DNA of 64,000 nt from Bradyrhizobium oligotrophicum S58 (GTDB lineage: Bacteria; Pseudomonadota; Alphaproteobacteria; Rhizobiales; Xanthobacteraceae). Shown here piece after piece: positions 1-8,967 of this stretch; position 1 is the stretch's first letter, and every line of letters begins with the position of its first letter. The DNA lies in assembly GCF_000344805.1 (NCBI RefSeq), contig NC_020453.1:1984001-2048000 (forward strand). Reading direction: 5' to 3'. Under the pieces are notes generated by a model, which saw only the letters and a list, made by a program, of their open reading frames with translations, did no database searches and had not been told where the DNA came from. Both the position numbers and the translations under genes were made by a program.

Positions 1-1
1 G

Positions 2-472
2 CTGCTCGCGCTGGTCGGCGTCCAGGTCTATCGGCCGGAGGTCCTGCCGCAGCTGTTGCGGCCCAAGGCGCGGATCCAGACCGTGGAGGTCAAGGTTCCG
101 GCGGCGCCGCAACCCTCGGCGCAGTTCGTCGCGCTGTTGCAGAAGGATGCGGCATCGCCAGCCTTCATTCTCACCGTCGATGCCACCAGCAAGAGCTACA
201 CCGTGCGCCGGGTCGGCGCGGCGCCGGAGGCCGGCAAGAGCTTCGAGTTGTGGCTGGTGTCGGACAAGCTGCAGAAGCCGCGCTCGCTCGGCGTGATCGG
301 CGGCAGCGACTTCACCAGCCGTCCGGTATTGTCCGCCTATGACGCCGACACCGTCAGCCGCGCAACTTACGCCGTGACCGTCGAGCCCGAGGGCGGGTCG
401 CCGACGGGGCAGGCGACCGGGCCGATCGTCTTTACCGGCAAGCTGATCGAGACCGTGCCGCCCGGCCGCTGA
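2..472 (+). CDS. Anti-sigma factor, RskA-like C-terminal domain (5' truncated by window edge)
   Basis: The reading frame is open from the first bases, so the gene starts outside the window; about 156 residues are visible. It opens with a hydrophobic stretch (LLALVGVQVY) that fits the end of a membrane segment. The rest resembles the extracytoplasmic domain of anti-sigma-K (RskA) proteins, with the FELWLVSD pattern followed by a short glycine-rich turn. RskA-type proteins hold an ECF sigma factor at the membrane. The sigma gene would be expected just upstream, outside the window. A strong hairpin terminator follows the stop codon within 20 bases, so this is the last gene of its transcript. The family call is from pattern recognition only; the zinc-binding N-terminal domain is not visible. 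Confidence 0.75.
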   Translation: MLALVGVQVYRPEVLPQLLRPKARIQTVEVKVPAAPQPSAQFVALLQKDAASPAFILTVDATSKSYTVRRVGAAPEAGKSFELWLVSDKLQKPRSLGVIGGSDFTSRPVLSAYDADTVSRATYAVTVEPEGGSPTGQATGPIVFTGKLIETVPPGR

Positions 473-486
473 AGCGAGGCAAAAAG

Positions 487-513
487 AAAACGCCCGTGGG
501 GAGCGGGCGTTTT
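487..513. terminator. Rho-independent terminator, bidirectional
   Basis: An A-run, the arms CGCCCG and CGGGCG around a 7-base loop, and a T-run form a perfect 10-bp stem including the A/T flanks. It lies 15 bases after the anti-sigma stop and can also serve the minus-strand gene at 601-801. Confidence 0.85.
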
Positions 514-600
514 CGGTAGTCGACTTGGGGTTGGGTCTACTACATATCCACGCGGCCAGTTGGGGGGCTGTGAGAACCGCGTGAATTCCGGGAATTCCTG

Positions 601-801
601 TCAGCGAACCAGCGACGCCTCCGAGCTCGTCACCGCAATCGGCTTGCCGGCCTTCATGACCTTGGCCGTCTGCGTGTAGCCGGTCTCCGCGTTGAGGCGG
701 GCGGAGATGCCGAAGCCGGCCACCGCGATGCCAGCCACGAGTGCGACCACCACGATCTTGAGGTGGGTCGTCCGATCCGCGCTGTAAATCGAGTGGTTCA
801 T
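601..801 (-). CDS. Small single-pass membrane protein, unknown function
   Basis: A 66-residue protein. Residues about 14-34 (LKIVVVALVAGIAVAGFGIS) form one transmembrane helix or uncleaved signal anchor, followed by a polar tail of about 30 residues. An AGGAGG Shine-Dalgarno sequence lies just ahead of the ATG, which fixes the start. Proteins starting MNHSIYSADRTTHLKI recur in Bradyrhizobium from memory and have no assigned role. It stands alone, facing the anti-sigma gene tail to tail across the terminator. No function is assigned. Confidence 0.8.
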   Translation of the reverse strand: MNHSIYSADRTTHLKIVVVALVAGIAVAGFGISARLNAETGYTQTAKVMKAGKPIAVTSSEASLVR

Positions 802-1186
802 GGAGGCCTCCTGCTGCCTTCCGTCCTGCTTCGTTCGTCCTTGCTGATTCGTGTGATCCGGGCACGTTCCGGTTCACCGTCTCGCATCCCACAACGTAGG
901 AAACCTCGATTCTGTTTCGTAGTGGTCATCACAAGCGTGTGATAAGGCGTGATCCGCTGCGACTGGAAATCCATAAAATCAATCTTTTCTATTTAATATC
1001 AGTATCTTGTATGGATGTTCGGTGTGCGGCTGAAAATGCAGCCACCTAACGCAAAATTAAGAAATCGTTTGCCTGTGGCGGTAATGCACGGGGTGTTTGC
1101 CCGGTAAAGCGGCAGGAGCCGGCGCCTTGCGCCGGCCCGCCGATGAAAACGCGCTCGGGATTCTCCAGTTCCGCAACGGCCGACCG
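802..1186. other. Intergenic region with flhA-proximal hairpin
   Basis: No gene is supported here. The half near 960-1080 is unusually AT-rich for this genome and may hold the promoter of the minus-strand small membrane protein. At 1118-1136 the arms GCCGGCGC and GCGCCGGC pair perfectly around a 3-base loop, 50 bases beyond the flhA stop. There is no T-run after it on the minus strand, so it is at best a weak or Rho-assisted terminator for flhA. Confidence 0.4.
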
Positions 1187-3319
1187 TCACACGCTCCCCA
1201 CCGTCTTCAGCCGCGCCCGCGGATGGATTTCGGCCTGCGACAGCACCGTGGTCTGGGCGCGGAAGCGCTCGACCAGCGAGCGGACGAAGGGCCGGATCGC
1301 CGCCGAGGTCACCAGCACCGGCGATTCGCCCTCGCGCGCGGCGCGCTCGAAGGCGTCGCGCGTGGCGGTCATGAACTCCGACAGCCGCGACGGCTGCATC
1401 GCGAGACTGCGCTCCTCGCCCTGGCCGATCAGCGATTCCGCAAACGCCTGCTCCCATTTCGCCGACAGTGCGATCAGCGGCAGATAGCCCATCGGCGAGG
1501 TGTTCTGGGCGCAGATCTGACGGCCGAGGCGGGCGCGGACGTGCTCGACGATCGTTGCCGGGTTGCGCGAGAACGCGAGCGCGTCGGCAACGCCTTCGAG
1601 GATGGTGGAGAGGTCGCGGATCGAGATCCGCTCCGACAACAACAGCTGCAACACGCGCTGGAGGCCGGAGATCGTGATCTGGGTCGGCACGATATCCTTG
1701 ACCAGCTCGCTCTGCTCCTTCGGCAGCTCCTTCAGAAGCTTCTGCACCTCGCCGTAGGACAACAGCTCGCTCATGTTGGCCTTGAGCAGCTCGGTCAGGT
1801 GCGTCGACAGCACGGTCGCCGCATCGACCACCGTGTAGCCTTTCAGCGTCGCTTCCTCTTTCAGTCCCGCGTCGACCCAGGTGGCGGGCAGTCCGAAGGT
1901 CGGCTCGGTGGTGTGGATGCCGGGCACCGCGACCTGGTTGCCGCCGGGATCCATGACCATGAACTGGTTCGGCCAGATCTTGCCGGAGCCCGCGTCGACC
2001 TCCTTGATCTTGATGATGTAGGTGTTGGCCTCGAGCTGGACGTTGTCGAGGATGCGCACCGACGGCATCACAAAACCCATCTCGATCGCCAGCGAGCGCC
2101 TGAGAGCCTTGATCTGGTCGGTGAGCCGGTCGGTGCCGTCGGGCGCGTTGACCAGCGGCAGCAGCGCGTAGCCGAGCTCGATCTTGAGGTCGTCGATCTT
2201 GAGCGCGGCGGAGATCGGCTCTTCGGCCGCCGCCGCAGCAGCAGCGGCTGCCGCGGGAGCGGCGGCGGCCGCTGCGGCTTCCTCGGCCTTGGCGACATCC
2301 TTCTGCTGGTGAGCCTTGAAGGCGAGGATGGCGGCACCGCCGCCGAGCGCCAGGAACGGGATCGTCGGGATGCCCGGCAGCAGCGCCAGCACCAGCATGA
2401 CGGCGGCGGACATGCCGAGCGCCTGCGGATAGCCGGAGAACTGCTTGATCAGCGCCTTGTCGGCAGCACCGCTGACGCCGGCCTTGGAGACGAGCAGGCC
2501 GGCCGCGGTGGAGACGATCAGCGCCGGCACCTGGGTGACGAGGCCGTCGCCGACCGTCAGCGTGGTGTAGGAGCGGGCGGCCTCGGCAAAGCCCAGACCC
2601 TGCTGGGCGACGCCGATGATGATGCCGCCGATGATGTTGATGAAGACGACGAGCAGGCCCGCGACCGCGTCGCCGCGGACGAATTTCGAGGCACCGTCCA
2701 TGGCGCCGAAGAAGCCGCTTTCATCCTCCAGCTCCTTGCGCCTGGCCTTGGCGACCTTCTCGTCGATCAGGCCGGCGGAGAGGTCGGCGTCGATCGCCAT
2801 CTGCTTGCCGGGCATCGAATCCAGATGGAAGCGCGCCGCGACCTCGGCGATACGGCCCGAACCCTTGGTGATGACGACGAAGTTCACCGTCACCAGGATC
2901 GCGAACACGATGATGCCGATGACGAAATTGCCGCTCATCACGAAATTGCCGAACGCCTCGATGACGTGGCCGGCGGCGTCGGTGCCCTCGTGCCCGCGCG
3001 ACAGGATCAGCCGGGTCGAAGCCAAATTCAGCGACAGCCGCAGCATCGTCGAGATCAGCAGGATGGTCGGAAAGGCGGAGAATTCCAGCGGCGTCTGGAT
3101 GAACAAGGCGGTCATCAGGATCAGGATCGACAGCGTGATCGAGATCGCCAGGAACAGGTCGAGCACCACCGAGGGCAGCGGCAGGATCAGCACCACCAGG
3201 ATGGTGAGAATGCCGAGCGCCAGCGCGATGTCGCCGCGCAGGACCAGCGTCTTGAGATTGTCGAATGAGAACCCGCCGGCCGGAGACCCGGTCCCCTGAC
3301 CCGCCGTGACGTCGACCAT
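1187..3319 (-). CDS. flhA: Flagellar biosynthesis protein FlhA
   Basis: FlhA is the largest membrane component of the flagellar type III export gate; its cytoplasmic ring binds chaperone-substrate complexes. The product from this start is 710 residues, the usual FlhA length. The N-terminal half has about eight hydrophobic helices, and the FHIPEP family signature (AEVAARFHLD then MPGKQMAID) lies near residues 156-178. An Ala-rich linker near residues 350-372 separates the membrane part from the cytosolic domain. The ATG at 3319 has a GGAAGGGG sequence ahead of it. A longer GTG start at 3421 is possible but adds a low-complexity leader. It stands alone, with no other flagellar gene in the window. 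A TTAACC-rich CtrA-like motif lies 170 bases upstream. Confidence 0.96.
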   Translation of the reverse strand: MVDVTAGQGTGSPAGGFSFDNLKTLVLRGDIALALGILTILVVLILPLPSVVLDLFLAISITLSILILMTALFIQTPLEFSAFPTILLISTMLRLSLNLASTRLILSRGHEGTDAAGHVIEAFGNFVMSGNFVIGIIVFAILVTVNFVVITKGSGRIAEVAARFHLDSMPGKQMAIDADLSAGLIDEKVAKARRKELEDESGFFGAMDGASKFVRGDAVAGLLVVFINIIGGIIIGVAQQGLGFAEAARSYTTLTVGDGLVTQVPALIVSTAAGLLVSKAGVSGAADKALIKQFSGYPQALGMSAAVMLVLALLPGIPTIPFLALGGGAAILAFKAHQQKDVAKAEEAAAAAAAPAAAAAAAAAAEEPISAALKIDDLKIELGYALLPLVNAPDGTDRLTDQIKALRRSLAIEMGFVMPSVRILDNVQLEANTYIIKIKEVDAGSGKIWPNQFMVMDPGGNQVAVPGIHTTEPTFGLPATWVDAGLKEEATLKGYTVVDAATVLSTHLTELLKANMSELLSYGEVQKLLKELPKEQSELVKDIVPTQITISGLQRVLQLLLSERISIRDLSTILEGVADALAFSRNPATIVEHVRARLGRQICAQNTSPMGYLPLIALSAKWEQAFAESLIGQGEERSLAMQPSRLSEFMTATRDAFERAAREGESPVLVTSAAIRPFVRSLVERFRAQTTVLSQAEIHPRARLKTVGSV

Positions 3320-3490
3320 GGCTTTCGCCCCTTCCCGCGGGCCGCGTCTGCCGGCCCCAAACGACTGCGCGGCGGCCGACGGGCCGCCGTTTCTGACTGG
3401 AGCGACTGTGCTGGCGTCCACGGAAGGTCCCCCCCGTCAACTGCACTCGGCTGCAACACTCACTTCCAACCCGGCAATTTTTGCCCGGTG

Positions 3491-3520
3491 TATGGTTAGC
3501 GTTCGGTTAACGACGGTTAA
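3491..3520 (-). promoter_or_regulatory. CtrA-like binding sites upstream of flhA
   Basis: Read on the minus strand this is TTAACC, 4 bases, TTAACC, 5 bases, GCTAACCATA. The second element fits TTAA-N7-(C/T)TAAC, close to the CtrA consensus TTAA-N7-TTAAC known from Caulobacter and rhizobia, where CtrA controls flagellar genes. The same GCTAACCATA half with a TTAACC partner recurs upstream of the GT41 gene at 14462-14484. Confidence 0.55.
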
Positions 3521-3802
3521 CGAAAGGTTGCGGGGAGGGGGAAAGGGGTGGGCGGGCGGTCGTGCCGCAAGGCCGGGCGACGCGTCGGCGAAACGCTTGG
3601 CGGTGCGGGGATTGTGATCGTCGAACGAGCCGAGACGGCAAACAGATCGCGCAGCTGCGCTCCCGTCCATCGCTGCCCAGGGCACGAGCGGCGCTGTGTC
3701 TTCACCCTCCCCCCTGCGAGGAAGGTCGACCGGCGCGGAGCGCCGGGCGGGGTGGGGGTGCCACGAGCACCACTGCATCGGTCCGCCTTTCGTTCGAGCG
3801 CG

Positions 3803-4258
3803 CGATCACCATCTCGCGGCGCCTCGCGCCCGAGCTGTGCATCAGATCCGCCCTCGAATCAGTGGAGGGCGCAGGGAAGGCCGGGCGCTGGCCGCGCCCG
3901 TGGCCCGCCTGCGAAAAAAATGCAGGCGGCAGGTACCACAGGTCTGGCCGAGAACGCCCGGCCTCCCCTGCGCAACGGTTGGAACGGCTTATACGTGGTC
4001 TCCCTGGTGCGCCGGGCTTGTTGGCCACCATCCCCAGCACAATGCGTTGGCACTGCGCCGCGTTGATACCAGCGTCGGGGTATCAGGACCGCACGATTTC
4101 GCCGTGCGCAACGAACCGTTCGTCGGCGCGACACGAAGCCACGCTGCGATTCCTTGCGCCCATCGCATCCCACCTCCCACGTCTCGTGACGGTCGCGACA
4201 CGCCCCTCCGGCGGAAGCAGGACGGAGAGAGATATACATGATTTCGGAAAAAAGAAAA
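3803..4258. repeat. Long dispersed repeat, family A, copy 1
   Basis: About 450 bases closely matching 14752-15207. Both share a perfect hairpin (CCGCCTGC / GCAGGCGG, here 3905-3929) with an A-rich loop, the same central tract, and the same right end (GATATACATGATTTCGG then an A-run). A 60-base fragment lies at 5729-5788. It carries no credible gene; open frames on both strands are noise. It could be a non-autonomous mobile element or a recombination hotspot; no terminal inverted repeat or target duplication was recognised. Confidence 0.8.
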
Positions 4259-4357
4259 GCAGAAAATTCGGTAAATCGAAAAATGACGAGCCGCGTGCGG
4301 CTGCTGGCGGGAACCAACTGGCTGGGTCTATGATGACGAGAACGAGGAATACACCGA

Positions 4358-4618
4358 ATGCGGACAGTTTTTCTGCTTTGGCACAGCCGACCGCTTGACG
4401 ACCGTCTTGACGAGAACGAGACCGACGACAAACTCGTCGGAGTCTACAGCAGCGCTGCCGAAGCCGATGCCGCAAAGATGCGCAAGCTTCAATTCGAAGG
4501 CTTTCGTGACTATCCTGATTGTTTCCTGGTCAGCGAATACGAAGTCGATAGGGATGCGTGGAGCGAAGGCTTCACCACGGTCGGCAGCCTCGATCGTCCG
4601 CGCGATCCCGCACCGTAG
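4358..4618 (+). CDS. DUF7336-like small protein
   Basis: An 86-residue soluble protein beginning MRTVFLLWHS. The pattern VFLLWHSRP, DDKLVGVYSS, AKMRKLQFEGFRDYP and FLVSEYEVD matches a widespread family of small proteins of unknown role (DUF7336, from memory). A GAGGA sequence 9 bases before the ATG supports the start. It lies 100 bases after repeat A copy 1 and ends 100 bases before the hydrolase gene on the same strand. No function is assigned. Confidence 0.75.
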   Translation: MRTVFLLWHSRPLDDRLDENETDDKLVGVYSSAAEADAAKMRKLQFEGFRDYPDCFLVSEYEVDRDAWSEGFTTVGSLDRPRDPAP

Positions 4619-4718
4619 TCTCGTGGGCGTCCTCGTTCGTGGCATTTTGTAACAACGCCGCATGCGGCCTTCATTAAGCAACACCTGCTGCTATCGTGCC
4701 ACGACGATGGAGCATTCG

Positions 4719-5645
4719 ATGTTGCGTTCGACACTTTCCGTTCTGCTGGCCGCAAGCCTGTGGCTCGTGCAGCCCATCTCTCTTTCACCTGCAATCGCGG
4801 GTCCCTTCCTCGAGCGGCTGCAGGCGCGGATGGCGGCGCGCGAGGCCGCGAGCCAAAGCGCGCCGGCAATCGAATACGCCTATGGGGCCGATCCGCTGCA
4901 AAGGCTCGATGTCTGGCGGGCGAGGGGAGGCGCGGCTGCGCCGCTGGTCGTGTTTGTCCATGGCGGCGGATGGAAGCGGGGCGACAAGCGCAACGCGACC
5001 GGGGCTGCGAAGATCGAGCATCTGCTCGCGCAAGGCTACGCCTTTGCCTCGATCGACTATCGCCTGGTGCCATCAGCGACCGTGGAGCAGCAGGCGGCGG
5101 ATGTCGCCGCGGCACTGGCGTGGTTGCGCAACAATGCCGGGCGGCTGGGGATTGATCCCTCGCGGATCGTGCTGATGGGCCACAGCGCCGGCGCGCATCT
5201 CGTCGCGCTGGTCGGGACCGATCCGCGCTACCTGACAGCGGCCGGGCTGTCGTTCCGCGACGTCAGCGGCATCGTCGCGCTGGATGGCGCCTGCTACGAC
5301 GTGGCGCGCCAGATCGCCGACAGCGGCCGCTTCATGACCGACACCTATCTCCAGGCGTTCGGCACCGACTCCGTGCGCCAGCGGTCGCTGTCGCCGACCC
5401 TGCAGGCCGCAAAGCCGAATGCGCCGGCCTTCCTCATCCTCCACGTCGACCGCGCCGACGGCAAGGCACAGTCTGAGGCGCTCGCCGCGGCCCTGACGCG
5501 AGCCGGAACGCCGGCTGAGGTCGAAGCGGTCGGCGGCGCAGGCCTGCGCGGCCACCTCGAGATCAATCGCGAGCTGGGCAATGCCAGCCATCCGGCCACC
5601 GCGATCGTCGACGCCTGGCTGCGCAAGATGATCGGCGCCAAATGA
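4719..5645 (+). CDS. Secreted alpha/beta hydrolase (esterase/lipase, HGGG type)
   Basis: A 308-residue alpha/beta hydrolase with a signal peptide (MLRSTLSVLLAASLWL to about SPAIA). The oxyanion-hole motif HGGGW lies in strand 3 and the nucleophile elbow is GHSAGAH, as in the HSL/carboxylesterase group. The likely third residue is the His in GLRGHLE near the C-terminus. It should hydrolyse a small ester in the periplasm; the substrate cannot be told. The start at 4719 has GGAG at the right spacing inside the preceding bases; an in-frame ATG at 4707 would add four residues. It stands alone. Confidence 0.85.
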   Translation: MLRSTLSVLLAASLWLVQPISLSPAIAGPFLERLQARMAAREAASQSAPAIEYAYGADPLQRLDVWRARGGAAAPLVVFVHGGGWKRGDKRNATGAAKIEHLLAQGYAFASIDYRLVPSATVEQQAADVAAALAWLRNNAGRLGIDPSRIVLMGHSAGAHLVALVGTDPRYLTAAGLSFRDVSGIVALDGACYDVARQIADSGRFMTDTYLQAFGTDSVRQRSLSPTLQAAKPNAPAFLILHVDRADGKAQSEALAAALTRAGTPAEVEAVGGAGLRGHLEINRELGNASHPATAIVDAWLRKMIGAK

Positions 5646-5728
5646 CGAGCGCGCGATGACGGTGCATTGAACTATCGCCGTTGCACTGTTCAAGCGGAAC
5701 GGAAAGCGTGACCTCGCTGACGCGGGAC

Positions 5729-5788
5729 ACCAGCATCGGGGTGTCAGGACCGCACGATTTCGCCGAGCGCAACGAACCGTTCGTCCGG
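5729..5788. repeat. Fragment of dispersed repeat family A
   Basis: Sixty bases match the central part of the two long copies (CAGCATCGGGGTGTCAGGAC then CGCACGATTTCGCCG) with a few changes. It lies in the 304-base gap between the hydrolase and the oxidoreductase, which otherwise shows nothing recognisable. Confidence 0.75.
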
Positions 5789-5949
5789 AATTAGTGACAG
5801 TGCTGGACTGCACTCGAATTCGTCAGCCTCCGGAATAGCTCGCATCTTTGAATTATGAGGAACCTGCAATTTGTTGCACCTTGCAAGCCGGCGTGTGACA
5901 TCGGCACGGGGGCTTCTCGCCATGATGATCCCGGCCATTGCCCCCACAC

Positions 5950-6960
5950 CTACAGCGTCACGACGATCTTGCCGAAGTGCGAGCCGGACCGGAGATGGGC
6001 GAACGCTTCGGGAGCCTCGTCGAAGTCGTAGACCCGATCGACGATCGGGTGGATCGAGTGTTCGGTGAGGAAACGATTCATGGCAGTGAAATGTTCGGCC
6101 GAACCCACGGTGACACCGATGATGTCGGCGTTCTCCCATTGCAGGCGGGCGAGGTCGGGCTTCGGGCCGAAGCCGGTCAAGACACCGATCTGAACGATCT
6201 TGCCTCCTGACGCGACCGACCGCAGCGATCGGTCGTAGGTGCCGGGGCCGCCGAGTTCGAGGACATGCGTGGCGCCTTGGCCATCGGTCGCTTTCATCAC
6301 CGCGGCATCCCAATCTGGCGTGTCGCGGTAGTTGATGAGGATCGAGGCGCCCATGGCCCTGGCGCGGGCGAGCTTGTCGTCCGAGGACGAGATGACGATC
6401 GCGCGCGCGCCCAGTGCGGCCGCGAACTGGAGGCCGAACAGCGCGACGCCGCCGGTGCCCTGGACCAGCAGAGTGTCCGCTTTGCCCATTCCGCCGCGGG
6501 TGATGAGGCCGTGCCAGGCCGTCACGGCGGCACAGGGCAGGGTCGCCGCTTCGACCGCCGAAAGGTGCTCCGGCACGGAGACCAGCGCCGTCGCCGGCAA
6601 CACCACATACTCTGCCAGCATGCCGTCCATCGTGTTGCCGCCGAGGGCTGACGGAACATAGCTGGCCTTGAACGGCCCGGAGATCCAATCGCGAAAGAAC
6701 GATGCGGCCACACGGTCGCCCGGTCGCCATTGAACGACATCGGAGCCTACGGCATCGACGATTCCTGCGCCGTCGGAGAGCGGAACGCGGCCGTCGAACC
6801 CGCCGTCACCCGCTCTGTCGAGGATCAGGAGGTCGCGGTAGTTGAGACTTGCCGCCTCGACTCGAATGCGGACCTCGCCGCCGGCGGGTTCGGGCTTGAT
6901 GAGGTCGGTGCGCATCAGGCGACCTGCACCTGCATGGCCGTTCAAATGATAGGCTTTCAT
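5950..6960 (-). CDS. NAD(P)-dependent MDR oxidoreductase (quinone oxidoreductase/alcohol dehydrogenase-like)
   Basis: A 336-residue medium-chain dehydrogenase/reductase. The N-terminal GroES-like domain has the SLNYRD motif of the quinone oxidoreductase branch and lacks the cysteine ligands of catalytic zinc, so it is probably zinc-free despite resembling annotated alcohol dehydrogenases. The nucleotide site is VQGTGGVALFGLQFA followed by SSSDDK, which suggests NADPH. The ATG at 6960 is preceded by AAGGGAG and gives the common MKAYHLN start. It is divergent from a MerR regulator, and its promoter shows the long spacer with an internal dyad that MerR proteins act on, so it is very probably induced by that regulator. 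Confidence 0.88.
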   Translation of the reverse strand: MKAYHLNGHAGAGRLMRTDLIKPEPAGGEVRIRVEAASLNYRDLLILDRAGDGGFDGRVPLSDGAGIVDAVGSDVVQWRPGDRVAASFFRDWISGPFKASYVPSALGGNTMDGMLAEYVVLPATALVSVPEHLSAVEAATLPCAAVTAWHGLITRGGMGKADTLLVQGTGGVALFGLQFAAALGARAIVISSSDDKLARARAMGASILINYRDTPDWDAAVMKATDGQGATHVLELGGPGTYDRSLRSVASGGKIVQIGVLTGFGPKPDLARLQWENADIIGVTVGSAEHFTAMNRFLTEHSIHPIVDRVYDFDEAPEAFAHLRSGSHFGKIVVTL

Positions 6961-7002
6961 CGTTGCTCCCTTCACAAGAGGACTCCCCTTGGATGAGCAC
7001 GA

Positions 7003-7034
7003 TCTGTAAGGTCTGACATCGCTGTCAGGGTCAA
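7003..7034 (-). promoter_or_regulatory. MerR-type promoter and operator for the MDR oxidoreductase
   Basis: On the minus strand a TTGACC -35 (7029-7034) and a TACAGA -10 (7003-7008) are separated by 20 bases. A perfect dyad, CTGACA-N4-TGTCAG (7013-7028), fills the spacer. An overlong 19-20 bp spacer with a centred dyad is the hallmark of MerR-activated promoters. The sequence shows this directly; the regulator assignment is by adjacency. Confidence 0.8.
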
Positions 7035-7045
7035 GAGGTTTTCAG

Positions 7046-7393
7046 GTGAAGATCGGCGAACTCTCCCGGAGGACGGGAGTCAGCATCCGGATGCTGCGTT
7101 ACTACGAGGGCGAGGGCCTGCTTGCGCCGCAACGAACCTTGTCCGGATATCGCGACTACGGTCCGGCGGACGAGGAAGCCGTGCGCCGGATCAAGGTGCT
7201 CGGCTCCGCCGGGATGACGCTCGACACGATCAAGCAGTTGCTCCCGTGCGTGCGGAACACCCGTCCGGATTTCAGACCTTGCGACAATCTGCGAAGAGTG
7301 CTCACGCAGCAGGTCGGCCTCATCGATCAACGCATCGAGGCACTCAGCCAGAGCCGGACGATTCTCGCGGGCTTCATATCGAGCGTGAGCTGA
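7046..7393 (+). CDS. MerR family transcriptional regulator
   Basis: A 115-residue MerR protein. The winged helix-turn-helix is at residues 1-70 (MKIGELSRRTGVS, MLRYYEGEGLL, GYRDYG), followed by the dimerisation coiled coil (residues about 80-112). Two cysteines lie in the short effector region (LLPC and FRPC). The start is GTG, with AAGAGG 8 bases upstream. It is shorter than metal-sensing MerR proteins and resembles regulators paired with oxidoreductases that respond to aldehydes or redox stress. It sits divergently from the MDR gene with the operator between them. Confidence 0.9.
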   Translation: MKIGELSRRTGVSIRMLRYYEGEGLLAPQRTLSGYRDYGPADEEAVRRIKVLGSAGMTLDTIKQLLPCVRNTRPDFRPCDNLRRVLTQQVGLIDQRIEALSQSRTILAGFISSVS

Positions 7394-7620
7394 TCGCCGG
7401 ATATCGAATGTCGGACGTCGTGGCCGCGGATGGGTCGAAGATGTCGACAGTCCGCGCCATCGGATCAAGCCCTGAGGGTGATCGCGATCAGGCGCATGAC
7501 GCAAAAGCTCCCGGCGACGCGCGTCGAGAATGGAACCGCTATCGGATTTGACCGGGTGTCGACGCCCCGACATAATCCCGAACAAGGCTTGCTCATAACA
7601 ACGCCAGCACGGGAAGAAAC

Positions 7621-8967
7621 ATGAACGATGCATGGACTGTCCTTGCGGGGACAATGATCACGGCCTGCGTGCTCGCGACAACGAGCCCGGCTCGAGCCCA
7701 ACAAGCGCAGACGCCATCGGCCCAGACCTCCTGCGTCACCCAGAACATGGTTGTGCCGCCCGGCGCCAACACCACCGACAAGGACAAGCCGTTCTTCGTC
7801 GACCCCACGGGTCTGGATTTTTCGACCAAGCCGCCGACGCGCGATCCCAGGACTCCAAACTATCCGCAGGCCACCGAGCTGCCTGACGGCACCCTGCCGC
7901 CTGCAGGCGCCGAAGGGAATTTCATCATCGGTCCGACCCACGCGCCGGCGCCGGAGACGGTCGCGAAGGAGGGGGTGCCGAAGGGCACCGTCGTCTCCTT
8001 CACGATGTCGTCGCGCGACAGCGTGATCTACAATCCCGGGCTGATCCGCGACGATGTGGCGGGCTGCACCAACTCATCGATCATGATCACGACGACCGTG
8101 CCGAACGACAAGTCGAACATGATCGTCACCACCAGCCATCCGGGCACCTGGACCCGCAAGATCGATGTCTACGTGCCGCCGAACGCCGTGCCGGGCGCCG
8201 AGCTGCCCTTCATCGTGCTCGGCGACGGCGGGTCCGCTGCCTGGAAGGACATGAACACCGTCCTCGACAATCTGATCCATCAGCGGCGCGTGCCGCCGAT
8301 GGTGTCGATCCAGATCGGCAATGGCGGCCAGGATGCGCAGGGCGCGCAGCGGGGCCGGGAGTACGACACCGTGTCGGAGACCTATTCGCAGTTCGTGCAG
8401 CGTGAGGTGCTGCCGCTGGTGGAGAGCCGCGCCGGCGTCAGGCTGACCGGGAATCCCGAGGGACGCGCCACCATGGGCTTGAGCTCCAGCGGCGCCGCGG
8501 CCTTCATCATGGCGTGGTTCAATCCCGATCTCTATCGCCGGGTGCTCGCCTATTCGCCGACCATGGTGAACCAGCAATGGCCGCAGAATCCGGCCCTGCG
8601 TGGCGGTGCCTGGGAATTCCATTCGCCATGGACGGGCCCGGCCACGCCCAACCTCACCGTGAAGGACGGCGCGCTGGTGCCGTCGGAGCCGCCGGGCGCG
8701 CCGCTGATCCCGAGCGCGCCGGTGAAGCCGATCCGCTATTGGTTCGAGATGGGCGATCAGGACCTGTTCTATCCCAACCCGACCATTCCCGACGGCATGC
8801 ATGACTGGACGCTCTCGGCCGAGCTGATGGCCAAGGTGCTGGCCGACAAGGGCTACCACTATCAGTTCATGTTCGTGCGCAATGCCAGGCATGTCGACCG
8901 TCCCACCATCGCGCAGACGCTGCCGTCCGCGCTGGAATGGCTGTGGAAGGGCTATCCGATTCCGTGA
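7621..8967 (+). CDS. Secreted esterase, esterase D/enterochelin esterase fold
   Basis: A 448-residue protein with a signal peptide (MNDAWTVLAGTMITACVLAT to about SPARA). After about 120 residues of variable proline-rich sequence it enters an alpha/beta hydrolase domain of the esterase D/Fes type: PFIVLGDGGSAAWKD around the oxyanion hole, GLSSSGAAAF as nucleophile elbow, and an ARHVDRP His near the end. Substrate unknown. It lies alone, 230 bases after the MerR gene. The stop is followed by a GC hairpin without a T-run near 8996-9014. Confidence 0.82.
   Translation: MNDAWTVLAGTMITACVLATTSPARAQQAQTPSAQTSCVTQNMVVPPGANTTDKDKPFFVDPTGLDFSTKPPTRDPRTPNYPQATELPDGTLPPAGAEGNFIIGPTHAPAPETVAKEGVPKGTVVSFTMSSRDSVIYNPGLIRDDVAGCTNSSIMITTTVPNDKSNMIVTTSHPGTWTRKIDVYVPPNAVPGAELPFIVLGDGGSAAWKDMNTVLDNLIHQRRVPPMVSIQIGNGGQDAQGAQRGREYDTVSETYSQFVQREVLPLVESRAGVRLTGNPEGRATMGLSSSGAAAFIMAWFNPDLYRRVLAYSPTMVNQQWPQNPALRGGAWEFHSPWTGPATPNLTVKDGALVPSEPPGAPLIPSAPVKPIRYWFEMGDQDLFYPNPTIPDGMHDWTLSAELMAKVLADKGYHYQFMFVRNARHVDRPTIAQTLPSALEWLWKGYPIP

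Larger units (their letters stand above)
3320..4357. other. Gene-poor kilobase upstream of flhA
   Basis: No convincing gene lies here; open frames in several phases lack start signals and family resemblance. It contains the flhA control region (CtrA-like sites at 3491-3520), a GC-rich palindromic repeat at about 3701-3765 (CTCCCCCCTGCGAGG and its imperfect complement), and the long dispersed repeat at 3803-4258. The last 100 bases lead into the DUF7336-like gene. Confidence 0.6.

Noticed and set aside
1118..1136. Strong GC hairpin after flhA as an intrinsic terminator
   Set aside because: No T-run follows on the minus strand, so it is only noted in the intergenic entry.
1097..3268. 723-codon open frame on the plus strand, opposite flhA
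   Set aside because: It is the antisense shadow of flhA, rich in Arg, Asp, Gln and His from GC-rich codons, and shows no family motif.
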